From Spirochaetaceae bacterium (GTDB lineage Bacteria; Spirochaetota; Spirochaetia; B11-G9): a stretch of DNA of 35,865 nucleotides. The notes beneath the pieces are model-generated. The model saw only the letters and a program-made list of their open reading frames with translations, ran no database searches and had not been told where the DNA came from. Positions 1 to 6,504 of this stretch are shown here, one piece after another; position 1 is the first letter of the stretch, and the number at the start of each line of letters is the position of its first letter. The DNA lies in the NCBI GenBank assembly GCA_030638735.1, contig DAOWEB010000035.1:1-35865 (forward strand), in the 5' to 3' direction. Both the position numbers and the translations under genes were made by a program.

Positions 1-141
1 ATAAACATCTTTGGCCATTGAAAGCCAAATTTCACCAACACGGCGGATTGTTTTTGCAAAGTTTGACATATAAATAAATGCTTGGCCGTCTATTTTTTTC
101 TGGATCATCTCAATAGCTTTACCGGAAATATTGGAAACAAT
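1..141. repeat. 141-bp terminal direct repeat, left copy (circular assembly overlap)
   Basis: Bases 1-141 are identical to 35725-35865. The repeat lies wholly inside the portal gene, and the reading frame continues exactly across the join. This is the signature of a circular or circularly permuted molecule assembled with a fixed-length overlap, not of a biological terminal repeat placed between genes. The true unit length is therefore about 35,724 bp. Confidence 0.93.
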
Positions 142-1434
142 CTTTTCACCTTCCCCAGGGTTCCCGAGAATATCTTTCATATCAATATCAACTAATTGAA
201 GAAGGGCGGCAAGTGCAGGAGGTATTTGCGGAGGTTTGGTATAACCAATGGGTCCTGCGGGTAATTGATTCCCTGCTGCATCTGTTATTGGATGCACAAG
301 CTGGTAAGGATAATCTTTAATATTATCACTCGCCCAGCGCTCCTCAAGTCCTACAACTTGCTCAGGTGTGAATATAGGCTTTTCAACTGTGGACAATGCG
401 GAAATTTCGGCCAGCTTTGAAGTCAACATATTTTTAATACGCTGAACATCTTTAACAAGCCTTACATGTCCCATACATCGCTCAATTGAATCAACATACC
501 AGCGTTTTCCATAGGCTGGTATAATAGGGATATTCTTTCCTGCAATATATCCGCAATCTTCTAATATTTCGTTTCCAGATAGGATATATTTTCTTACTTT
601 GTGCTTTTTGACTTTCTTCTGCCGAATCTCTTTTGATCCAACGGCGGAAAGTTCTTCCATAAGTTCAGGGTTATCATCAAAATCATCTTGAGAATATCGC
701 TCTTCTTCTCCAGTTATTGTTCTAAAAATCCGGATAGTCTCCCGCTTTTCTTCTACCCTGTAATATTCTGCTACATACACGATATCAGGAGTATACCAGT
801 CATATTCTATTTGTGTGATTTCTTTACCAATAGTAGTCGGAGATTTACCGTATTCTTCTTCAAAATCTTCAGGTGAAATGGCATACATAACAAAGCAGTA
901 CTTTGAATCAGCCTTATCTTGTCGTTTTGCACCTATGTCAAAAAATACCGATGAATCAGCATCATAGATCGGTTCAATTCTGATTCTCTGGTTTTCATTA
1001 TCATCGTCTTCCTCATCTTCGTATTTGTTACCTATCCTAAGAGCTCCGAAACCACCACCAACAGCCTCCTCGAAAGCATTATCATAAGCTTCTTCAGCCC
1101 CAGAATCTCGTTCATCCGCTCTGAATAGACCATCACATACATCAGATAGGTCATTGTCATTGGTACCATCTTTGGAGACAAAATCAACCGAAATTCTATT
1201 ATTACGGTATTCGTTTATAATTCTCATTACTGAAAGGTGTATTTTATTAATTTCGTACTTTGGTTTATTCTCAAACTGTTCTGCGAGAGATCCCTCCCAC
1301 TGCGCTCCAGCTATGGAATAAAATCGGCGATCCTCAAGACATTGTTTCCGCTCAGAATATAGAGCGCTCTGGCATTTATCAAAATTGCGCATTGCCTCAG
1401 AATGTATATCCTGATGTTTTTCAGCCTTTGTCAT
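1..1434 (-). CDS. Portal protein, P22 gp1-like (N-terminal 478 codons; continues at 35724)
   Basis: This is the first part of the dodecameric portal, the ring at one capsid vertex through which DNA is packaged and ejected and to which terminase and tail bind. The frame starts at ATG 1434-1432 after the ribosome site AAAGGTGAG and stays open to base 1. Joined to 35724-35161 it gives 665 residues, against 725 for P22 gp1. P22-portal-like stretches include IPIIPAYGKRWYVDSIER and the following helix VRLVKDVQRIKNMLTSKLAEI. It overlaps the end of the upstream 70-aa gene by 14 nt and lies directly after TerL, as expected for a packaging cluster. The split is an artefact of linearisation, not a truncation. 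Confidence 0.9.
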   Translation of the reverse strand, partial: MTKAEKHQDIHSEAMRNFDKCQSALYSERKQCLEDRRFYSIAGAQWEGSLAEQFENKPKYEINKIHLSVMRIINEYRNNRISVDFVSKDGTNDNDLSDVCDGLFRADERDSGAEEAYDNAFEEAVGGGFGALRIGNKYEDEEDDDNENQRIRIEPIYDADSSVFFDIGAKRQDKADSKYCFVMYAISPEDFEEEYGKSPTTIGKEITQIEYDWYTPDIVYVAEYYRVEEKRETIRIFRTITGEEERYSQDDFDDNPELMEELSAVGSKEIRQKKVKKHKVRKYILSGNEILEDCGYIAGKNIPIIPAYGKRWYVDSIERCMGHVRLVKDVQRIKNMLTSKLAEISALSTVEKPIFTPEQVVGLEERWASDNIKDYPYQLVHPITDAAGNQLPAGPIGYTKPPQIPPALAALLQLVDIDMKDILGNPGEGEKIVSNISGKAIEMIQKKIDGQAFIYMSNFAKTIRRVGEIWLSMAKDVY

Positions 1435-1633
1435 TTTTCTCACCTTTCAGGGATTTAATAGATTCCCCGAGAATGTAATGAAAGTCTTCTATTTCTGAAA
1501 CACCGAACCTTTTTATCAAAGCAAGAGCAAGGCCAGCCCATGACCAGTTTTCATTTCTGCACAACTTATTAAATCGCTGCTGTGCACCCTCTGAAAAGTT
1601 TAATTTATATTCATCATTCATTTTCTTTGGCAT
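1421..1633 (-). CDS. Small hypothetical protein between terminase and portal (70 aa)
   Basis: No family recognised. The chosen start (ATG 1633-1631, MPKKMNDEYKL) lies one base after the TerL stop and has the ribosome site AGGTGG, so translation is probably coupled. A longer frame from 1660 would overlap terL and lacks a better site. The protein is soluble and mixed-charge, with NENWSWAGLALALIKRFGVS near its centre, which could form a helical core. Its stop lies inside the portal gene. The position suggests a packaging or head-assembly accessory, but this is inference from context only. Confidence 0.7.
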   Translation of the reverse strand: MPKKMNDEYKLNFSEGAQQRFNKLCRNENWSWAGLALALIKRFGVSEIEDFHYILGESIKSLKGEKNDKG

Positions 1634-1634
1634 T

Positions 1635-2927
1635 TTACCACCTATTTTGTGTCGGTACATCTATTATTTTAACCGATTTTTTCTTTCTGTCAAGTCTGGA
1701 TCTCTGAATAGCCAAAGAACATGCATAGCGGATACTATCAATACTATGGTTGTCCTTGTCCGGAAACTTACTTATCACTTCCCCTTGTCGGTTCACTTCA
1801 AGGGCATAATTGACAAATTCCTTTGCGGATAATGGGCATCGTACAGGGTCAATAATTATCTCCTCAAGATCTTGAAGCCATTTTACACCATGATCAACGC
1901 TCCCAGGACCTTTCTCTGCACCTGTGATTTTTAGCCCATGATCTTCTCTTAGTTCATCAATGCTCTTAGGTTCTGCTTTGTCCGCCATAGTTAATTCTGT
2001 TTTTTGTTCTTCTGACAACATTTCTGCAAATTCTCTGTTTTTTATCCCGTGTCCTGAAATCTCATCGAATAGGAAAAGCTGATTCCGCTTAGAATCGTAG
2101 TGCATTTGCTCAAAGCAAAGAGGATCCGCTGCATAACCAAAATCAAGCCCCTGATATATGTTATCAAAATAAGACATATCGTTTTCTGTAATTGTTCTGA
2201 TTGTAACATTGTTAAATATTTCTAATCCTGTCCCGACCTCTTCACCTAAATATTCATGTTTATAAGCCATTTCATTAACATTTTTTAAATGCTCTGCCTC
2301 TGCAACAAAACGCTCCCCCAGCCATTCAAGGGGAACTTCTCTATAATCTGAGTAATGAACAGTCCTACCAACTTTTGACGCTTTGCTTTCCATATTTGCC
2401 CATGATCTGGCAGACTTTGGAGGGTTGTAAGAGTAGAAACTTATCTGTTTTTTTGTCGTACCTCTGAAAAGAGACTGTAATATATTTCTTATTTCTCCCA
2501 TACCAGGGAACTGATCAACCTCTTCAAACCAACAAAATTTCACATATCCGGTTCCGAGATTAATAGATTTTATCTTCTGCGGATTATCAGCACCTTTGAA
2601 TATAATAATTTGACCTGTAGGAATATATGTAATCTTATATGGGGAAACATTAAACCTGAAAAGCCCTGCAACACCAAGTTTATTAGCTGCCCATTTGATC
2701 TGACCAAAGACAGAATCACGTATTTCATTTTCATATCTTCGGAAGATTACAGCGTTTGCTTCAGGATCTTTTATAATTCCGAGAATTATCTCTATAGAAA
2801 TGAAAGAGGACTTTGTTGATCCTCTTCCACCTCTAAGCCAATATTCAATAAAATCCTCTGTTGATATCTCGTTATGTAGATCATAAAAATTGGAAGCGAT
2901 GCAGTCAGATAGCTTAATATCTATCAA
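1635..2927 (-). CDS. terL: Terminase large subunit (TerL), PBSX/Terminase_3 type
   Basis: This is the ATPase-nuclease motor that pumps phage DNA into the prohead through the portal and cuts the concatemer. The 430 residues show the two expected domains. The ATPase has Walker A GGRGSTKS (33-40), Walker B with catalytic acids KFCWFEEVD (130-138) and coupling motif FYSYNPP (164-170). The RNase H-fold nuclease has candidate metal ligands D262 (GLDFGYAADP), D316 (TMADKAEP) and D397 (NHSIDSIRYA). The start is TTG at 2927-2925: it follows a perfect AAGGAGGG six bases upstream and gives a 4-base TTGA overlap with the preceding spike gene. Complete, no defects seen. Confidence 0.95.
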   Translation of the reverse strand: MIDIKLSDCIASNFYDLHNEISTEDFIEYWLRGGRGSTKSSFISIEIILGIIKDPEANAVIFRRYENEIRDSVFGQIKWAANKLGVAGLFRFNVSPYKITYIPTGQIIIFKGADNPQKIKSINLGTGYVKFCWFEEVDQFPGMGEIRNILQSLFRGTTKKQISFYSYNPPKSARSWANMESKASKVGRTVHYSDYREVPLEWLGERFVAEAEHLKNVNEMAYKHEYLGEEVGTGLEIFNNVTIRTITENDMSYFDNIYQGLDFGYAADPLCFEQMHYDSKRNQLFLFDEISGHGIKNREFAEMLSEEQKTELTMADKAEPKSIDELREDHGLKITGAEKGPGSVDHGVKWLQDLEEIIIDPVRCPLSAKEFVNYALEVNRQGEVISKFPDKDNHSIDSIRYACSLAIQRSRLDRKKKSVKIIDVPTQNRW

Positions 2928-5212
2928 ACATGCCCTCCTTCACACCATTTCGTGTAATTAGCTTCGAGTGCCATAAGATCAAAGTTAGAACCAGATAGAA
3001 CACTCATATTTATTGAAATTGCAATGAAGTCTGGAGCACCTCCATCTCTTCTTGATAACACTCCTGATACATCTAACAAAAAGGTATAAACCTCAATTTC
3101 TCCTACAACCACGGCTCTTGATTCTGAAACTGACTGTTTTCCTGGTAATAATCCAGGATCTGAAGTATATGCTATATCTCCCTCAGTCACCCAATCATAG
3201 GCTATTGTTATTTCTACAGTTCCCGTCCCTGTTGGCCTCCCTGCAATTATAAATTCTATGGGTGATGATGTATCAAGATCCAATGGTGCAAAGAAATACC
3301 TTCCTATATAACTAGTTGTGGTGATAAATCTATTTTCAATTAAACCAGCTGCAACATTTAGATTGATCCATATAGATTGATTTTGTACCGTTCCCGCAAA
3401 TGCCCTGTCACCTCCAATAGAAAGAGGTAGTTGACCAATAGGACGAGCACTACCAAAATACTCAATCCATCCGTCTGAATTTAATTCAGATCTATTTGTG
3501 TGCAATTTGAATTGTTCAAATATTGGTGCTGTAGTTACTGCAGAATCAATTCTAAGTCTTATCCAATAATAATTAGTACCTAAAGACATTGGATCATTCT
3601 TAACCCATCCATTAGTCGCTAACTGACTATCATATCTAATATGCTGACTTCCGATATTTTCAAAGTATTTGTTGGCATGGGGTAGATATTGTCCACCGGA
3701 TTCTACTTCCATACTTGGAACTTCTGTCCATGCTGCTCCATCCCAATATTCAATTATAATACTCCCTGCCCCTTTCACAGCTGCTGTTAATACACTTACT
3801 TTTATTCCAAAGTGCTCCAAATAGTCAGTCCCATCATTTAAAATACTAGCAAGATATATAGAATTATCTGCTGCTATCCCAGGAAAAGTGAAAGAGGATC
3901 CGCTTGAACTTCTTGCTTCATCACTTACATCTACAAAAGCACCAAGAGTAGTTTCCGTATAAACTATCATTCCATTTGTGTAGGAATCGCCACCACCAAA
4001 GACTGACTCTGTGGGTCTTGTCGGAGTTCCTACATGTAATTCTCCAAAAACATTAAGACCTTCGTCTCCCTCTGTTGTATCTAATAAATATGCAAATATT
4101 TCTGCCCCTGGGATAATAAAAGATTTATTCAATTGTGTGTAACCATTCCCTAGTACAGTTACATTGGGATTAAGAATATTAAAATTGAGATTTACACAAT
4201 TGATTATTGTTGTAGCAAACAGCGACAGGTTAATTCCTGTACCAACATTTTCAATCCGGAAACCATCATTGAAACAATTCTGTATTTTTACAGCATCAAA
4301 CTCTACAATTGTGTCATTTCCATAAACAACTAGCCCATCAGTGCATAACCCTATAAATAATGCTGTGCCTAATGTTTTGGAACCGTCAAAACATTTTATT
4401 GCTGTGTGCATCCCAGGTGTTGCCGCAATCATATTATGAATATTTACAAAAGAATCTGTCCCACTTATACTTATTCCGGTAGTAACTTTAGCTGTCCCCC
4501 TGAAAGTGATTTCATCAAGCGTAGCTGCCCCAGCTACTATATTTATTGCATTTATGGTGATTGTTCCCGCTGGATTATTTATTGCTAAAACTTTAATCTC
4601 AAATAAAGCTGATGCATTGTTTAGAATAAATCCATTTGAACAATCCCTAAGAACACAATCTTGTATAAAAGTACTTCCTAATCCTTCATGCCTGACAATA
4701 TAACTTGTTCCAGTGTTGCCAGAAAATACAATACCTACAAGATGAGAAAAGGTATTTCCTAAAAACATATCTTGTGCAGGATCTTTCGGGGTAAATGTAA
4801 CCGATCTTAGTCCTGTAGATGATATATTACAATATGATTTTAACTGCAAGGCTCCAGCTGTATTGTCTACCTCGTATAATCCAGGCGCTACAGCAATTGT
4901 ATATCTGTTTGTTGATGAATTATCTGTGATAAAAGCAAGAGCCTCTTCAATAGTTGTAAAATCACCACCAGATTTAGCAACAGTGATCAAATTATGTAGC
5001 GGTTTTTTCAGTTCTGCAACTTCACTTGTTAGATCATTTGCCCTTGACTCTATTGCAAAAAGAGCCTGTGAGCTGTCTGTATCATCTTCTGGTATAAGCC
5101 TGTTAATATATTTTATCAATCGCTCAAACTGAACAAGAGTGTCATGGTCATTAATGAAAGAAGATAATTGTTTTCTTGTTAATTTTAATTTATCGTTAAT
5201 TGGAAAAGCCAT
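2924..5212 (-). CDS. Virion-associated beta-helix spike (pectin-lyase-like), 762 aa
   Basis: Probable receptor-binding or surface-polysaccharide-recognising virion protein. The first ~75 residues (MAFPINDKLKLTRKQLSSFI onward, then a coiled stretch) resemble N-terminal adaptor regions of podovirus structural proteins. From about residue 78 (ITVAKSGGDFTTIEEALAFI) begins a right-handed parallel beta-helix of the pectin-lyase fold, running to about 360. Later come beta-sandwich-like segments (IIIEYWDGAAWTEVPSMEV and a C-terminal jelly-roll-like region). No catalytic residues could be assigned. It lies between small and large terminase, an unusual place for a spike, and is the second spike of this genome besides 23591-25543. 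The gene ends inside the terL start; its own start follows the zinc-ribbon gene by one base. Confidence 0.75.
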   Translation of the reverse strand: MAFPINDKLKLTRKQLSSFINDHDTLVQFERLIKYINRLIPEDDTDSSQALFAIESRANDLTSEVAELKKPLHNLITVAKSGGDFTTIEEALAFITDNSSTNRYTIAVAPGLYEVDNTAGALQLKSYCNISSTGLRSVTFTPKDPAQDMFLGNTFSHLVGIVFSGNTGTSYIVRHEGLGSTFIQDCVLRDCSNGFILNNASALFEIKVLAINNPAGTITINAINIVAGAATLDEITFRGTAKVTTGISISGTDSFVNIHNMIAATPGMHTAIKCFDGSKTLGTALFIGLCTDGLVVYGNDTIVEFDAVKIQNCFNDGFRIENVGTGINLSLFATTIINCVNLNFNILNPNVTVLGNGYTQLNKSFIIPGAEIFAYLLDTTEGDEGLNVFGELHVGTPTRPTESVFGGGDSYTNGMIVYTETTLGAFVDVSDEARSSSGSSFTFPGIAADNSIYLASILNDGTDYLEHFGIKVSVLTAAVKGAGSIIIEYWDGAAWTEVPSMEVESGGQYLPHANKYFENIGSQHIRYDSQLATNGWVKNDPMSLGTNYYWIRLRIDSAVTTAPIFEQFKLHTNRSELNSDGWIEYFGSARPIGQLPLSIGGDRAFAGTVQNQSIWINLNVAAGLIENRFITTTSYIGRYFFAPLDLDTSSPIEFIIAGRPTGTGTVEITIAYDWVTEGDIAYTSDPGLLPGKQSVSESRAVVVGEIEVYTFLLDVSGVLSRRDGGAPDFIAISINMSVLSGSNFDLMALEANYTKWCEGGHV

Positions 5213-5213
5213 T

Positions 5214-5384
5214 TTACCCCGCCTTGTTATCTGTAGAATAAAACCCGGAACCCTTCAGTTGAAAAAAACAACCGAACACCTGTTTTATATTATTATCACA
5301 TTTCGGACATTTATCAAGGATAATAGCATCTTTTCGATAATGCTCAAATTCTCCGCATTTAGGGCACTTGTATGTCCGTATCAT
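5214..5384 (-). CDS. FmdB-like zinc-ribbon protein (56 aa)
   Basis: A 56-residue protein with two CPKC knuckles (C7/C10 and C26/C29), as in FmdB-type zinc ribbons (Zn_ribbon_8). The C-terminal FQLKGSGFYSTD segment closely matches the conserved end of that family. The family's role is poorly defined; it is often called regulatory. ATG 5384-5382 overlaps the small-terminase stop (ATGA), so the two are translationally coupled. The next gene starts one base after this stop. In the packaging operon it may be a small DNA- or RNA-binding partner of terminase; that is inference. Confidence 0.8.
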   Translation of the reverse strand: MIRTYKCPKCGEFEHYRKDAIILDKCPKCDNNIKQVFGCFFQLKGSGFYSTDNKAG

Positions 5385-5833
5385 TTCTTTACTTTTATAT
5401 CATCGATAATCGTAACAGAAACATTCCCTGAATGGTCCATTTCGTGCTTATCTCTCCATCTTTCAGGTTGCCTATTTTTCAGCCAGAAAATAGCTGCTAC
5501 GGTATCAGGAGCATAATGTTTTTTGATATTAGTAATGGTTATTTCCCCTTTATAATTGCTAATATGGACATCAGGATGTTTGTATCCTGTGGCTCTTTCA
5601 AATAATCTTCTTTCCACCATACCATCAAGATCCTCTTTGGATGCTTTTATGGACTTAAGAAACTTTGGATATTTCTTTTTCCATGCATTAATAGTAACCT
5701 CTGAAACTCCGAAAAAATCAGCCAAATCTTTATCTATTGCACCAAGTTTACATAATTTACTAGCCTGAATACAAAACTTTTCTTGATATCTTGTAGGTCT
5801 TCCGCCTGCATGTTTCTTTTTTTTCTTTTCCAT
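5381..5833 (-). CDS. terS: Terminase small subunit (TerS), 150 aa
   Basis: The DNA-recognition subunit of the packaging motor. After a Lys-rich start (MEKKKKKHAGGRPTRYQEKF) there is a helix-turn-helix (DKDLADFFGVSEVTINAWKK, about residues 35-54), then an oligomerisation region and the C-terminal NRQPERWRDKHEMDHSG segment typical of small terminases. The start at 5833 is chosen because the upstream part of the open frame (to 5956) is hydrophobic, family-unlike and lacks a ribosome site. No Shine-Dalgarno precedes 5833 either. A good promoter ends seven bases upstream, so the mRNA may be leaderless. First gene of the late operon. Confidence 0.87.
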   Translation of the reverse strand: MEKKKKKHAGGRPTRYQEKFCIQASKLCKLGAIDKDLADFFGVSEVTINAWKKKYPKFLKSIKASKEDLDGMVERRLFERATGYKHPDVHISNYKGEITITNIKKHYAPDTVAAIFWLKNRQPERWRDKHEMDHSGNVSVTIIDDIKVKK

Positions 5834-5840
5834 AATTACA

Positions 5841-5869
5841 AGTATATCACTGAAAATTGATTTTGTAAA
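5841..5869 (-). promoter_or_regulatory. Predicted late promoter for the terminase/virion operon
   Basis: Reading leftward: -35 TTTACA (5869-5864), 17-base spacer, -10 TATACT (5846-5841). Each box matches the sigma-70 consensus at five of six positions. Transcription would start at about 5834-5833, essentially at the terS ATG. Confidence 0.6.
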
Positions 5870-5956
5870 ATAGTAGAAAAACAAGTAATATGCTAAAATG
5901 GGGAAATAAAAGCCAACTTCTTTAGAATCTTTATATTGTGTTGTACATTTGTACAC

Positions 5957-6318
5957 TCATTTTTAATTAAAGCTCAGGAATTAGAGTTTTTTTTAACATT
6001 TTAACATATTAAAGGCTAAGTCTTTATATAGTATATAATTAGCGATGCGAAAAGCGATGCGAAAACGGTGGGAAAACGGGAATTTACTATGGCCCGTTTT
6101 CGCATATTTAACCAAATTCATGTACATATTAAACAATCATTACTATAAATATAATATATAAAAATGGCTGATATGTTAAAACCAATACCCTGAAAAATCG
6201 CTTTTAACATGGTTTTCGCATCGCTTTTCGCATGATAAAAATAAATCATTTAAGGGGTTGATATCTATGTACATATGTTATATGCTGTTATTACTTACAT
6301 AATAAACAAGGAGTAATC
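5957..6318. other. Divergent intergenic control region with iteron-like repeats (candidate replication origin/operator)
   Basis: No gene seen on either strand. Two tandem copies of GCGATGCGAAAA lie at 6042-6053 and 6054-6065. Inverted copies are at 6213-6224 (TTTTCGCATCGC), with partial copies at 6225-6233 and 6097-6105. ATGCGAAAACGG (6057-6068) pairs with CCGTTTTCGCAT (6094-6105). TTTTAACAT occurs at 5991, 5999 and 6202, and inverted at 6173-6181. TGTACA palindromes flank both sides (about 5942, 6121, 6269). The position, immediately before a ribbon-helix-helix gene and a primase-helicase, suits an origin, an autoregulatory operator, or both. Confidence 0.6.
6258..6286 (+). promoter_or_regulatory. 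Predicted early promoter for the RHH/primase-helicase operon
   Basis: -35 TTGATA (6258-6263), 17-base spacer containing the palindrome TGTACA, -10 TATGCT (6281-6286). The leader then carries AAGGAG before the ATG at 6319. The -10 box is only moderate. Confidence 0.45.
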
Positions 6319-6492
6319 ATGTTATCAAGAGTAGTTGTTGAAATTGATTCTGATTTAAAAAAGGAAGCACAAATTAAAGCCCTTCAAAATGATGCAACTT
6401 TAAGAGATATTGTATCAGATGCCCTACGTCTTTATTTAAAAGACGAAGTAGAAGTAAAAACAGAAAACCAGGAAGACATAGAAATCAACTAA
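6319..6492 (+). CDS. Ribbon-helix-helix (CopG/ParD-like) DNA-binding protein, 57 aa
   Basis: ATG at 6319 follows a strong AAGGAG site. The N-terminal strand LSRVVVEID followed by two helices (SDLKKEAQIKALQNDAT and LRDIVSDALRLYLKDE) is the ribbon-helix-helix plan, and the tail is acidic. Such proteins bind short repeated operators as dimers and commonly autoregulate replication or partition operons. The palindromic and iteron-like repeats just upstream are its natural candidate targets. It is the first gene of the rightward early operon, 12 bases before the primase-helicase. The fold is assigned by pattern only; no partner toxin is seen, so a plain antitoxin role is unlikely. Confidence 0.65.
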   Translation: MLSRVVVEIDSDLKKEAQIKALQNDATLRDIVSDALRLYLKDEVEVKTENQEDIEIN

Positions 6493-6504
6493 CGGCGGTT
6501 ATAA

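Noticed and set aside
1-141. Terminal repeat as a biological direct terminal repeat of the T7 kind
   Set aside because: It lies inside the portal coding frame and the fixed 141-base length is typical of assembly overlap; the P22-like gene set suggests headful packaging instead.
5834-5956. N-terminal extension of small terminase to a GTG at 5956
   Set aside because: The added 41 residues are hydrophobic, unlike the family, without a ribosome site, and overlap the predicted promoter.
6319-6492. RHH protein as antitoxin of a toxin-antitoxin pair
   Set aside because: The following gene is an 822-aa primase-helicase; no RelE/MazF/Fic-size partner lies on either side.
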